Below, one piece after another: positions 21,541-33,514 of a stretch of 64,000 nt of DNA. Source of the DNA: Chrysopilus asiliformis (Eukaryota; Arthropoda; Insecta; Diptera; Rhagionidae); contig OZ035963.1 in the NCBI GenBank assembly GCA_964034945.1, positions 60,795,182-60,859,181 of the forward strand, given 5' to 3'. The first letter of the stretch is position 1. Each line of letters starts with the position of its first letter. Below the pieces are notes generated by a model that saw only the letters and a list, made by a program, of their open reading frames with translations, was not told the origin of the DNA and ran no database searches. The position numbers and the translations under genes are program-made.

Positions 21541-23010
21541 CTTGGTTTTGGTCAAAATCAAGTTTTATTTTAACTATAAAACTGCAGTTTCGGTGGTGTT
21601 TTGATTTAGCCGCCGCCCCCCACGATTTTCTTATCACGGATTGACTCAAAATGAATATAATAACCCTACTAATAGGATGAAGGAAGCGTAAAATACGTCG
21701 CTGAACGCGAAATGGTCACCAATGTCGTAAGATATTCGAAATCAGTTTTTGGGTCTCCTCATATTGAATTTTTGCGAAAATGTTGTTCTCTACCACCACA
21801 TTTAGAATTTAACATAGACTGAAAATATTGAATAAAACCTAAACATTTGTATGGTTTGCGACCCATTAACAGAAAAGGTGGTGATTTTCTTATTACATTT
21901 AATCCTTTAATTTTCGGTCCCTTAATTTTCGGGAAAAATCTTTAAATTTTTGGAAAAAGTCCTTAATTTTTGAGTTTTCTTAAAAAAACATGGTTTTAGT
22001 TTTCAGGGATTTCACAACAAATTTACGAGAGATACTAGGCGATGAAAAACTTGTAAACACTTCGGGTTTTTAGAAAATCAGGTCGAACATCAGGTCGATC
22101 GAACATGATTACAAAATCAGATCGAACAAAACAACCCTTTATTTTGTATTTTGAAAAAAAGTAAATAATCTTATCAAAACAAAAAAAAATGGAATATCCA
22201 ATGAATTTGAAAGAAATCTCTAACGGTCAAATACGAATTCTGCCAGTTTACCATGGACTATTTTCATTGATCGATTTTCCCTCCATGTTTATACCGTATT
22301 CTTCTTCTTACCCGTTTTCTACATTTTCTCTTTCGGTACTTTTGCAAAGTGGCGCTTCTATAAAATACCAAAACAACCCCCTTCAATCGAGTGACTCACA
22401 CAGGTAAACCGAATCAAAACCATAACTTCCACATGAAAAACGGTTTGCCAGGAGACTGCGTTTTCCCAGCATCCACTACACATTTTTGTGAAAATTGTTG
22501 GAAAATTTCGCTCGTGCGCAATAACAAAAATTTTGACATTTTAACGCTGAGTGGCTGAAAATCACGTCATTTCCATACCAACACAAAGATATGTGATGTA
22601 GAAATAACCGTGGAAACGCATTCGCAATGCATGTGAAACGGATTGTGTGAAAAACAACCCCTAGAATATTTATAGATGGTTTCATGATTTTTCCCCAGCG
22701 AATACAATTGAATTTTTTGATTGTGTGCACGTGGCCAAAGTGGTGTTTTTATACGGGTTTTTGTTAAAATTTGATTCATGATGAAGTGGTGGTTATCTTC
22801 TGGATGAGATGTCCTTGCCATTTCCGGTTTACTGTAGTGTTTTCCTTTTTTGCATAAAAATCATTTTTCTTTTCTAGGATTTTTCGGATAACTGCAAACC
22901 TTTTTATTTGTGTTTTCAAGGTGACAAAAGTAGTTTTTGAAGAAAATGGAACCAAATGTTGGCAATATAACGAATAAAAGAAAATTTAAAGCTGGTAATA
23001 CTTTTGGTCA
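21541..23010. other. AT-rich non-coding stretch
   Basis: At 21895-21985 there is a degenerate simple repeat of 'ctttaattttcgg' type units. At 22080-22135 a 'cagatcgaac' word recurs three times. No gene is recognised; open frames at 22189-22821 overlap on both strands. Confidence 0.4.
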
Positions 23011-23921
23011 GTGGCGTAGTAAGTCATGGGCTAAGGGAGAGGAGGCCACTACATGGTTTTAAGGTCGAAAAATTTGGGGTGTTAACAGAAACTTAGCCAA
23101 AAATGTTGTGGGGAATTAAAAAAAAATCCGTTAAAATTTTTCGGGGAAACTTTTAGGTTTGTTAAATATTAATTTCCCCAAAACAAGTCATCAAATTTTT
23201 ATCGGGAAAACTTTTGAAGAGGAGGGGGGGGGGCGTTAACTGAAAAAATCGCATGGAAAACCGGGTCCAGAAATTCACAATTTTCCCCTAAAGAAGTTTC
23301 TTAAATTTTCGAAAGACTGAAAAAACATCCTAAAGTTTGTGCCGAAAAAAACTTTAGGGTTGTGAGTTTAATTTCCTCAAAAAACAGGTTTTCAAATCTT
23401 CGTCACAAAACATTTTTAAGGTTGGAATATTTAAATTTCTCTGAAACCACCGTGTCTTGAAGTTATAAAATTTTTGGCGGGAAAAAATTTTAGTGGCGGC
23501 AATATTTGATTTTCCAAAAAAACGTCTATAAATAGTCAACGCGAGTACATATGTATATGCCTTTCGCCAGGAAAATCTCTTGAAATTTTCGCCGATAAAA
23601 ACGTGAGAACATTCCGAAAACCCTAGAGGAGAGGAACATTTTGGTTGTCCCAAAATCACGTCTGCAATGTTTCGCCGGGAAACCATTGGTGGCAGATTTC
23701 AATTTTCCTTAAGAAAATCCTTTAATTGCCACTAGGAAAAACCCAAGACCTCTTTGTCGTGAAAACGTCTACAAGTATTTGCCCGAAAAATGTCTAGGGG
23801 CGGAAAGTTTGAATTTTTCTGCCAAAAAAACGGTCTTCAAATTTTCGCCCAAACGACTTCTAAGAGCGGCAAATTCAAATAATGATCCCGGGCGCCATTA
23901 TATCTTGCTACGTTACTGCTT
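23011..23921. mobile_element. Element with CAGTGGCGTAG end, second copy
   Basis: The left end 'CAGTGGCGTAGTAAG' matches the element at 16051, and a degraded partner 'GCTACGTTACTG' ends at about 23921. The interior repeats phrases such as 'gaaaaatttggggtg' and 'ggggaaacttttagg', like the 16-kb copy. No 8-bp duplication is visible. The reverse open frame at 23354-23686 lies inside it and is not a gene. Confidence 0.5.
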
Positions 23922-25992
23922 AACGGGAAATATTTCAATGGATTTCCACCCCTGGAGAGTTTTTACAAGCAATCCAACGATGGGGTTGTTTTATATTTCG
24001 ATTGTGTGCGGAATGTTTTGTATCGACAGGGGAAAGGGGGATGAGATTTGTGTCTTGTGGTATGGAAAAGTCGTTTTGTGCGCGTGTTGGGGAATATTTC
24101 CACCATTTAAATTTTCTAATATATATTATGGATTGTTGGTGTGCGTGCAGGATGAGTGAGTTGAATGGCTTTGAAGAGTTCGCTTTAGTGAGATGACATC
24201 ATTGAAATCATTTGTCCGCAGTACTTTCAATACTATACACGCGAGCTGATCCTCTCCGAAGGATTCAACGCACTTTTTGGTGTGGCGCTTGACATTTTAT
24301 CCCAAATAAAAAAAAAAACATTTCAGCATCAGCAGAATTTCCGATTTTTTCGTTAGTTTTAGCGTAATTTCGGGAAGTTTTTCGATTAAAATTAGTGAAA
24401 ATTCCACCCTTTACTATTTATTTTGTATGTAAAAGCATTACATTTTTGATTTTCTGTTGGTTAGAGGCCTAAATAACTTGGTAGTAGTGAGTAGAAGTGT
24501 TTTTTTATGTTGATTTTTCTTACTGGGGCAAAAGGACTTGCCATCCTTGTTTTATTTATTTATTTTCCAATAAAAGTGCTTAAAAGGCTGACAATATTTC
24601 CGATGGAGTGAAATCTTATAGATAATTTGCATATCAAAAAAATAGAAACAATTGCTAGAAAAACGTGATTTGATGAGAAAATTTGTATGAAAAAGTGACA
24701 AGTGACGTACGTTTAGTGAATCCTGTTTTGTTCTCCTGTTGTATCCTGCAGGTTGTCAATTGTTTTTGACATTCTCTATCGAATTTCCAACATTAGTCCC
24801 AGTGAGTTTCCCCGGAGTTTTCCGAAAAGTTAGTTTAAAGTGATTTTTTTTTACATAATCCACGGCAAGTGCAATGAATTGAAGCCGGAAAAACGTGAAC
24901 TAAAAGGACTATTTTTTAGAATAAAAGAAATATTTTATTTAAAAAAACGTGACGTATGTGTCATCCAGGAGTTTTAAAATTATTTACAACGCACATAATT
25001 TAAAAGGTAAGCGCAATTATGGAACAAGCATGGAATCCATTTGAATCTTTCCACCCCATTCGTGACCCCCTTCGTTGTCTTTGGCTGGTATTCTCCGTGC
25101 TGGAAAAACGGTTTTCCGGCTTCTTGTGTTGTGTGTATAGCAATTTGCCGTTGTCATGACCTTCATGACTCATCGGGATTATGACGGAGTTCACACACAG
25201 TCTGACTTTGCGACACGAGCGAACGCGAATCTGAGTGGCACCCGTTTTTGCCACCCCCTTACAAATGTTTGGGGTGCGGATTTTTTTGCCACCCCTCACA
25301 AATGTCCACACGACATTTTTCTGTATAGTCGTTGGTTTTCTAAGTATGGCTTTTGCTACCCCTACTGGGTGGTGGGTTGCTTTTAAACAACTTTCTTGAT
25401 TGCAACACACACACATATACACACCTGCCAAGGGTTTTCCGCAAAAAGGGTTGTGCAATAAACAGATTTCTGTGCACCTGTACTTCTTCATGTGTTATGT
25501 AAATCAGGTGTTTTCTAAAATTACACCACACTACCGGGTGGATTATCGTTGGGGTGCAGCAGTGGTTAACGCTTTTAGCGCTTCGATGTCACCCCGTGGT
25601 ATACCTTCCGGTCATGTTTTCTGGAAGAATCAATCTATGCAATGGACAAGAGCGGAAGCGGATGAAGAGCAAAAATGTTAAATAGAGGGCAACAACGTGT
25701 CTATGGACACACTTTTTCAATTTTATCGACGTAAAAATAAAGACCGGAAGGTTACTGGTTTCAGCTTTTCGAAATCCAATCAATGATCGGGTAAATCTTG
25801 TTAGCAACGATATTGGATATACGCAGTCGATCCAGATGACTGCGATTTACGAAGGGTTTCTACGTAAAACCTTACGGAACTCACCCGAAAAAAGTAACCT
25901 CGTTCCGCCGTGGGGTTGATGATGCGATAAGCAAAAAAGTAAACATAAAACAGCAATGAGCGGTGATTGTAAGAAATTTCAGATGTTTTTGT
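23922..25992. other. Non-coding stretch
   Basis: This holds the longest open frame of the window (25000-25491 reverse, 163 codons). It has no recognisable domain, and part of it translates a repeated 'ttgccaccccc..acaaatgt' phrase, so it is treated as chance. A forward frame at 23779-24159 overlaps the preceding element. Nothing else is recognised. Confidence 0.4.
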
Positions 25993-26138
25993 TTAACCTG
26001 GAGTTCGATTTTTTTTTTGTGGGTTGTTTTTCTTTAGTCTTATAGATAGGCACCACTGAAAATTCGAAATTTTCACTTTTGTATGAAAAACTGTGGAAAA
26101 AAGTTGCTTATAAGCAACATCGGGGATCAAAGGGTTAA
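25993..26138. mobile_element. Possible piggyBac-type MITE (TTAA ends)
   Basis: The right end reads 'ggggatcaaagggTTAA', preceded by the small hairpin 'gttgcttataagcaac'. The left end reads 'TTAAcctggagttcgat'. Inverted 'TTAACC' ends on a TTAA target fit piggyBac-type MITEs. Similarity between the two ends is only partial. Confidence 0.4.
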
Positions 26139-26199
26139 TATTGCTCTTTTTGGTTACTTTTTGGGCCCATCGATTCATTTGTCCTGTAGAAATTTTGGC

Positions 26200-26680
26200 A
26201 CATACGAATAACATAGCGAAAACCAGCTTTTTTGAAAAGACATTTTCTTACGCGCGAATTATATTGCGAAAACCACCATTTTTGAAATGGTGGTTTATAT
26301 TGGAAAAACCAACATTTTTGAAGAGAAATTTTCAGATATGCGAATCATATTGCGGAGACCATCGTTTTTGAAAAGAAAGCTCCGGATATACGAATTATAT
26401 TACAAAAACCAGCACTTTTGAAGAGAAATTTTCAGATATGCGAATCATATTGGCGGAGACCATCGTTTTTGAAAAGAAAGCTCCGGATATACGAATTATA
26501 TTGCAAAAACCAACATTTTTAAAATAAATTTTCGGATATGCGAATTATATTATAAAAACCAACATTTTTTTAGATTTGTTATTTTCTGTAAACGAAATCA
26601 TACCTCCTGTGATTTTAGCAGAATTTTGTGATATGCGAATTACGTTGCGAAAATCACAATTTTTAAGATACGTTTTTTCA
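26200..26680 (+). repeat. 50-bp tandem repeat with a 100-bp higher-order period
   Basis: Units begin with a phrase like 'gaagagaaattttcag' and contain 'gaattatattgcgaaaacc'. The phrase at 26320 returns exactly 100 bp later at 26420. The intervening unit ('gaaaagaaagctccgg') differs and is itself copied 100 bp later. This is a two-unit higher-order repeat embedded in about eight to nine diverged 50-bp units. Some units at the 5' edge are more degenerate, as expected for an array homogenised at its centre. Confidence 0.85.
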
Positions 26681-28007
26681 TGTGATTTGGTGTTATTTCC
26701 TACTTAATATTGGACTCACACCCTAAAAACTGTTGCTTGAAAATTTTAATATATGGACACTGCCACAATAATACGCAGATGCCTTCCCTTTCACCCCCCC
26801 CCCCTCCCCCTCCACCCTTCCCGTATTTCGAAAAAATAAATACCATTCCGCCTCGACTCTGATGATAAGCAAAAAAGTAAATACAGGGAAAATTCCCAAA
26901 ATTCCAGAAAAGTCTCGCGAAGCAGGATGGAAATTTTTCGATAAACGACACGAAACCGAAAATTGTTTGTTTATGAAGTTTATTTTTATATTCTCTGTCG
27001 TCCGCTTTGCGTATTGTTTCTTGCTTCCTTTCTGGAATTTAAAGTTTTAATTAGGTCTCAATTTTTATGAGAGAAAGGTCACCCTGACAGCAGGTACAAT
27101 GGACTGAAACCTTTTTTTTAATACGCAAAAATAATGCGATCCCATTTCAATGGTTGCTTGCCTGAATGAGAGCCTAGGCAACGATAGGCAGGGATAAATG
27201 CCTTTGTCTAAGTTAGGGAAAACATTCATACTTTTTTTTTGATGTTCAAAAGAGTTGTTTGTGATCTTTTTTAGGGGTTGTTGAGAAAAAAATTTGATGT
27301 ATTGTGAGATCATAATCTCGACCTTTCTTATGTAATAATCCTTTGCGGGTTTTTTAAAAATTCGTTTTTTTGGATGGATTTTCAGGAGCATAATTGTTTT
27401 CTGGGATTTAATGTTGACGGAAAATACTAGTTTTTCAAGGAATTTACTATATTTTTGTTTTTACAATACATATTTTAATTTAAATAGTTTTTTATTAACA
27501 AAACCTGATATTATTTTGTTTAATTATGACGAGAAAACCTACACTCGAAGAAAAAAAAATAGTGAAAATTGCCAGTTGGGAACGGGAATACAACAGAAAT
27601 AGTCAATTCTACAGTAAAAAAATTAAGTTTACTGAATTTATAGTAAATCTAACAATTTAATTGTAAAATTGACTACTTTGTTTGACCAAATCTTTCATTT
27701 GAGATCAATTGAATAGAGGGAGATGCCATATTATATATGAGAACTCACACAGCTGTAATTATATTTTTGACAGCAATATTCGATTGGTGTGCGAACTATA
27801 TTTTGTGTTTAGTCATTAGAACACAAAATAAAATTCTCTGTTAGTCACTAAGTTAAAGAAATGGCTCCCAAGGATTGACGCTTAGCGACAATAGATGGTG
27901 CTTGGAAATATAGGAACAGCTCTTATATTTTTTAAGCATTGAAGCTATATTTATTGGGACATACTCCGAAATATTCAATTCCATATTATGTGTGAGTCCA
28001 AAAAATT
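26681..28007. other. AT-rich non-coding stretch
   Basis: A C-rich low-complexity run lies at about 26793-26812. The phrase 'TACACTCGAAGAAAAAAAA' at 27540 looks like a Tc1/mariner-type MITE end, but no certain partner is found. No gene is recognised. Confidence 0.4.
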
Positions 28008-28300
28008 TACACTCAGAAACATAATAAAACTAATGCAAGTCAACTTTTTGACAAACTTTTGATCTGTCTAAGTTCTGAGGCATGCGGAGTTATCCATTAC
28101 ATGACATTATATCCTCGAAATACTTATTCCAGGTCAATTCGTGCAGCTCTTTACGCCCTAATTCACTCAATATAGGTTTATTTTTTGAACTTCTCTCGCC
28201 GCAGGTTGACAAATTTTTACTTTTCCTCAGGCAAGTTAACGCACGCCTAGCATAGGTTGAATTTTCCTCCAGGAAGCCAACGCAAGTCAACGAATTTTAC
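28008..28300. mobile_element. Diverged relative of the 10.1-kb MITE
   Basis: It starts 'TACACTCAGAAAC' and shares with 10105-10379, in order, 'aagtcaactttttg', 'caggtcaattcgtgcagctc', a 'cgcaggttgaca' phrase, 'acgcacgcct' and 'cctcca'. The right terminal repeat has been lost or mutated. Confidence 0.55.
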
Positions 28301-28599
28301 TATATTTTTATGATGCTTATATATTATTGAAACCACAAACAAATTTATACGAAAAAAGGCTATGATTTGTAAAACTATAAAACATTTTTTTAAATTATAT
28401 ACAATATATTTTGAAAAATAATTCGAGCATCATTCTAATATAAAAATTATTAAAAATCATCAAATGTAAAAAAGTATTCTGTGAAAATCCAATCTAAATT
28501 GGGGGGGTTAAAAGTAGGATAAAAAGTCTTCTTCTTTTTGTACTCCATTTTTTTGACAAAGTAGGATTTTCTGTCAAAATTACAGGGACATGTGAAAAT
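28301..28599. other. AT-rich non-coding stretch
   Basis: No gene or repeat is recognised. Confidence 0.4.
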
Positions 28600-28813
28600 T
28601 ATAGCATTCAGCACCGAGACAATTTTAAGGAACCGGGTTTCGGTGCTATAATCTTCGAGAACCGGGTACCCGGTTCTGGAACCGGTGCTGAAAATGTAAA
28701 TAAAAAATAATAAATTACCAATAAGAAATTACAGTTAAAAAATTCACTTTTTGAATAACTCTGTGGCATTAGAAGAAAACATCATATTTGATTTTTTTTC
28801 ATCGAGTGTATGA

Positions 28814-29190
28814 CCATAGTTTAATTAGTTAGGAAACCTAGGGATTTTTCCGTGTACCTACGTTGGAGTAAAGATAACCGATATATTCGTGGACGCGGTT
28901 TTTCTTTCTTTCCTATGCGTAAATTACTAACAAAACACAACACATGTAAAACCTAGCCACATTTTCATACACCACCAACACATGCAATCTTCCGACAGCG
29001 GAAGATTGTCGGAAGATTGCATGTGTTGGTGATGTATGAAAATGTGGCTAGGTTTTACATGTGTTGTGTTTTGTTAGTAATTTACGCATAGGAAAGAAAG
29101 AAAAACCGCGTCCACGAATATATCGGTTATCTTTACTCCAACGGAGGTACACGGAAAAATCCCTAGGTTTCCTAACTAGTTAAACTATGG
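28814..29190. mobile_element. Long-hairpin (foldback) element, 183-bp arms
   Basis: The left arm 28814-28996 and right arm 29008-29190 are reverse complements with about three mismatches in 183 bp, separated by an 11-bp spacer. Terminal bases are 'CCATAGTTTAA' and 'TTAAACTATGG'. The 5-bp sequence TATGA flanks both sides (28809-28813 and 29191-29195), consistent with a target duplication. No coding capacity. The near-identity of the arms indicates a recent origin. The superfamily is unknown. Confidence 0.9.
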
Positions 29191-29256
29191 TATGACAGCA
29201 GAAAGAGGAAGTAAGACAACAAAACCAATTTCTATAGTGTAGTGCTTACTCTAGTG

Positions 29257-30422
29257 CAGTGGTTCCCAAACTCTTTTGGCCCACGGACCCCTTTTCATAG
29301 TCAAAACTTGCCCACGGACCCCTTTTTATACCCGTATGGTGAAACAAAAGGGTATACTAACTTTGCCTTACCGTTTGTAACGCCAAAATCCCGTCATCGC
29401 ACACAAAAATGAATTACACCAGTGTGTTTAGAATGACAAAAATATTTAATTTTTGCATGTCCGTCCGTCCGTCCGTTCGTCCGTTTTTGGCGCGGATTGC
29501 GGGCGCACGGATTGAGCTAGAGACTTGATATTTTACGCAGATCTGTTTTCTGTAAACTGCGAGGCTAAGTTCGTTAATGTGCAAAAATTGACCATGCCCC
29601 CCATACGAACGAAAATGTTTTTTGTGAATATCTAAAAAACGGTGCATCTTATCACAAAAGTCCAAGAACAAAAGTTTTTTAGGATATGATTCTACATAAA
29701 ACTCCCATAACTCAAAATCCGATTGGAATAAATTTAAAAAAATCTTATTGAAAAGTTTTACTTCAAAGAGGAATTTTCATACAATTGTTCGAATTTTAAT
29801 ACGAATATCACCATACGGGTCTCCAATGATTGCCAGATTGGCAATTATAGCTTTTGTTATGTTCATAGTCAAAACTTGCCCACGGAACCTGGGTGAAAAA
29901 CTACATAAATGTTTAATAGAAAAATTACAAATTTAACTTTGATGTCTTGAATGGTAAATGGTAACGTAAAAATAAAATATAAATTAAACATTTTGTTGAA
30001 GAAGTATTTATTTAAATTATAACTTTTGTTTTAAAAAACAAAAAAAATTAATGACTTGGATGAACCTGATGGGATGTTATGAGTGTATTTATGTTCGGCT
30101 CAATGTTTGTGAGTAGCAACCGCAAATCCCCATGAGTACTAATTTCTAGTCGGTTTCTTTTTTTTTGTGATGAGGCTCATAACGGCACTGAATCTACGTT
30201 CTACCAAATAGGAAGACGGAAAAGCAATCAACAGCTTCTGTTATTTATTTTAACTTCCATATTAATAATAATGTGTCACAATTTTTTTTATTTTATATTA
30301 AACCTTGCGCGGACCCCCTGACGTTGTTCAGGGACCCCCAAATCAATTTTAATTTTCCACGGACCCCTTGGATGATCCCAGGGACCCCTGGGGGTCCGTA
30401 GGGACCACTTTGGGAACCACTG
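29257..30422. mobile_element. hAT-type non-autonomous element, CAGTGGTTCCCAAA ends
   Basis: The inverted ends 'CAGTGGTTCCCAAACT' and 'TTTGGGAACCACTG' are flanked on both sides by CTCTAGTG (29249-29256 and 30423-30430), a perfect 8-bp duplication. The interior is rich in 'ccacggacccc' phrases and lacks a transposase. It was later interrupted by a (GTCY)n element at 29323-29863. Without that insertion it is about 600 bp. Confidence 0.92.
29323..29863 (+). mobile_element. (GTCY)n dispersed element, copy 4, with a long target duplication
   Basis: This copy runs from 'TTTTTATACCCGTATGGTGA' to 'CTTTTGTTATGTT' with a very short (GTCC)n tract (about 29459-29486). It sits inside the hAT element at 29257-30422. 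A 23-bp sequence beginning CATAGTCAAAAC occurs immediately before it (29296-29318) and immediately after it (29864-29886). A flanking repeat of that length is expected for target-primed reverse transcription and not for hAT or Tc1 transposases. It therefore supports a retroposon origin for this family and fixes the 3' boundary at 'TTATGTT'. Confidence 0.88.
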
Positions 30423-30834
30423 CTCTAGTGGAAGTTAATGAGGAAAGGTCTTATTTTCCATTCTATAGAATAGTTGTTCCCTGCCTATACATAAAAAAAC
30501 CATTTTAACTTTACAGGAAATTTAATACTTTCTGTGAGCGCATATAAATCTATTATATTGTCGTTGTTTTAAAGAGACTTTGTAAAGAAAATGTAATCGG
30601 ATGTAATTTTAATTTACAGTTATTATTAACAGAAATATGTACTTACAAATATGTATTTCGTATATATTCAGCAGCGAACGAACAGTATTTTGATATTTTA
30701 GCATGTAAGAAATTGCTTGCTTTCAGCACCGAAAACCGGGTAATTTTACCCAATTCAAACCCGGTTTTCGGTTCCAAAAAATGGCCGGGATTCCCGGGTA
30801 CCCGGGTTTCGGGTACCCGGGATTGAATGCTCTA

Positions 30835-33185
30835 GTGAAAATGCCAGTATTTGTCTAGGAATGTCCCTATAGGCAAAATATTATAATCAAACGCTTTCGC
30901 ACAATTTTGTTCCCTTCTAAAATCGCAACATTGTTTGCTTTTGTCAATTTAAAAAAAATATTCGAAAAAAGTAAACACGCAATTTACGCCAAGAGCTCTT
31001 CTATTCGTATAAAATCTATCGATATATTATGCCATTCTGGAAAAATGGTCCCTCGCCAAAAAATTGAAGCAGAAATTTCCATACCCATAACCGATATCAG
31101 GCCACAAAGGAAAAACGTCACGATAAAAGGAAAAGCGCGGAAATTATTTATCAACTGCGTTGTATTTGTTATGTTGTAAATATGATGGCTGCCTTCGGGC
31201 GGAAAAAACACATAAAAAAAATTGACAGCATCATTAGTGGCTATATTTTAGAAGAATTCACTAAAAATACTCTTTTAAAGTCTGTAGTATGCTTTAAAAT
31301 AGAGAAAATTAGAATTTTTTGTCGAAATCTTTTAGGATTTTCACCTTTAGTATTTTTGGAATAAAAAATATACAAAAATTAGACGACATTTCTATGTTCC
31401 GTTCAAAAATTTATTAATATCCTGAAAATTTAATTGAGTTGAAGAAACTTTCGACTCTGAAAAATCCCTACCCAATTAAAAATTTTCCAATTAAATGCAT
31501 AAGAAATGTTTGTCCTTTCATCCCTTTCATAAGTCAGTGACCTCAATATGAACTAAACTAAAACCTGTGTCTCCAATTTATTATTTAAAAGATTTCTATT
31601 CCTAAATTTCAAGCCTCCATCGCTCGGGTAGTTTGAAATTTACCCCAATCAGCATAAGGATTCAACGTTCCATGCTACCCCTTTCCAACTCAACAACTTT
31701 TACTTTACCGAATAGTGGATGGCATTGTCCTTGAAACAAGGGATTCCTTCAAAGAAACAAAAATGACTCATCCAGGCCATGGAGTGGCGTTACATCCGCC
31801 GAACAATTTCTGGAGGACACTACAAACACGCATTCCGTCATTTATGGTTCATTGATGAGCGAGGGTGGGGCGCAACCGAACTCCTTCTCACCTTTGCGAG
31901 GTTACTTGGGAAATTAGTGGTTTTACACAGAAATGGATATGAGTCAGAAATGCGAAACGGTAGTGAGTCACAGCCAATACTCACTACCTGTGACTTTGAT
32001 ATTCTAGTATAATCCAATCTCAGAACGCTGCTGGCTCATTTTGCATGAATAGTGCTGGGCATTGGGGCGGCAGAGGGGCGGTATCCATAACCCCTTTTAG
32101 TCATAAAAATTTCAAAGTAAATTAAACTTTCCATTCACGTCAGCAAGCCATGTCATGTGAAATTTATGCGCTGAGCAAATCTCGTCTGGCTAATCCATGT
32201 CGCTGAGGTGTAATACATCAGCAAAATGTATACTGTATGATCAACTGTAAAGGATTTTGGTACGTGATATTTTTCCTATTTAAAAATGTGCATTTTTACT
32301 GCATTAGAATATTTATTTATTTATTTTTTTAAATTGTAACCACACAAATTTAATTCGGCAAGCTGCGCCTGATGAGGGCTTTATATAAATTGGCATTTAG
32401 AAATTTAAAAATTCGTTCTATTTATATTTTTATTTATTAAATTCATCATGACACAATTTTTAAAATATATTTATGGGTTACAGATCGACTTAAGGTAAAA
32501 ATTGGTTCAAACTTTTCTCCACTTCATTCAATTTTTGCATAAAAAATAGGGGTTTTCATGCATCCTTAGTTATGGATTTATTTCCAAGCGATTTTAATGG
32601 TTCTTTTTTTAATTTTTTAAGCGCTCTTACTACATAAGTTTGCACAAAAATCCAAAAACTCCCGATATTCACTTCTTTCTACTATTTTATTTCGCTTTTT
32701 CGAATCCAAATGAAGTACACACACACACAATAAGCGTCATTACATAAAACAAATTTCACACATCACAGCTAAAAATGAGTACAGAGAGAATCTTCACCAA
32801 TAATTAATAGAGAACCTGAATACTAAGGTCGGCAATTATTAATTTGAAAACGAGCGCGTGAATTTGAGAGATCACTGATCACAAATTTAACGACAAAGTT
32901 TTGAATTGTTTACCGGAACGTCCTGAAAGGAAAGCACAGTTTTCTCAAAACTGATTAGGAAAGTTTTTTTCTGGAGTTTTTCCGCATTTCAAAAATGTAT
33001 ACAAAATACGGTAACACTTCTATGATGGGTTCACACAGGCCTGTAGCCGGGATTTCTTTTCGGGGAGGGACTAGCTTTTAAGAACCAAATTTGCCCATAA
33101 AGGTTTATACAATTTTATACAAAGGTTTATACAGACAGTTTATACAATTTTTAGCGTTTTTTACGGGTGTCAATTGAATTCTGCC
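30835..33185. other. AT-rich non-coding stretch
   Basis: An AC dinucleotide run lies at about 32720-32732. Open frames at 30907-31179, 30984-31211, 31182-31364 and 31779-32012 lack motifs and overlap on both strands. No gene is recognised. Confidence 0.4.
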
Positions 33186-33404
33186 ATGGATTCGAAACAC
33201 TTTAAACCCAATTTTTATAACGCAACACAACACTTTCGCGAATCTCCCCTCTTTTATAATCGAAGTGGTGATGTCGAGCAGCGTCCTCGATGGCGACGGC
33301 TGTGCAAGTGTGTGGCCGCAAATTTATATCACTTTGCCATTCTATTAATCGAATGTCTTTGGTCCATACATCACAATGTTCGCAAGACCTGGTTTAGAGA
33401 CTGA
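33186..33404 (+). CDS. Possible small open reading frame, unknown protein
   Basis: A 72-codon frame opens at an ATG in favourable context (tctgccATGG) and ends TGA just before a small MITE. The product would be basic, with a hydrophobic stretch (NLYHFAILLIECLWSI) near residue 50 that could be a membrane segment. The last third has a less biased codon mix than the AT-rich flanks. No family is recognised, no splice structure is evident and no neighbour supports it. It may be a chance frame or the end of an undetected exon. Confidence 0.15.
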   Translation: MDSKHFKPNFYNATQHFRESPLFYNRSGDVEQRPRWRRLCKCVAANLYHFAILLIECLWSIHHNVRKTWFRD

Positions 33405-33407
33405 TTT

Positions 33408-33514
33408 TTTCATTCGTTACTACAAAATTTGGGGGTGTGAAGTGGTGTGGGAATGACGTTAGGCACCATTCCCACTACGTCCCTGGCCGAAAAACTTTGG
33501 AGTAACGAATGAAA
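33408..33514. mobile_element. ~107-bp MITE or hairpin
   Basis: The ends 'TTTCATTCGTTACT' (33408) and 'AGTAACGAATGAAA' (33514) are perfect inverted repeats. A second inner pair, 'gtgtgggaatg' and 'cattcccacta', surrounds the centre. Non-coding. Confidence 0.75.

Larger units (their letters stand above)
28600..30834. mobile_element. hAT-type non-autonomous element (outer host of a nest)
   Basis: The ends are 'TATAGCATTCA' (28600) and 'TGAATGCTCTA' (30834), flanked by the same 8-bp sequence GTGAAAAT at 28592-28599 and 30835-30842. Eight-bp duplications with A/T-G type ends are the hallmark of hAT insertions. Palindromic blocks rich in 'ccgggtacccggg' sit just inside both ends. Removing later insertions (28814-29190 and 29257-30422, each with one duplication copy) leaves about 680 bp with no transposase, so the element is non-autonomous. 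Confidence 0.85.

Noticed and set aside
25000..25491. Longest open frame of the window (163 codons, reverse)
   Set aside because: No domain, and part of it translates a repeated C-rich phrase. A single frame of this length is expected by chance in 64 kb.
27540..28810. A 1.27-kb element with ends 'TACACTCGAAGAAAA' and 'TTTTCATCGAGTGTA'
   Set aside because: The right end lies inside the hAT element that starts at 28600, whose boundaries are supported by an 8-bp duplication. The match is short and includes an A/T run, so the pairing is probably chance.
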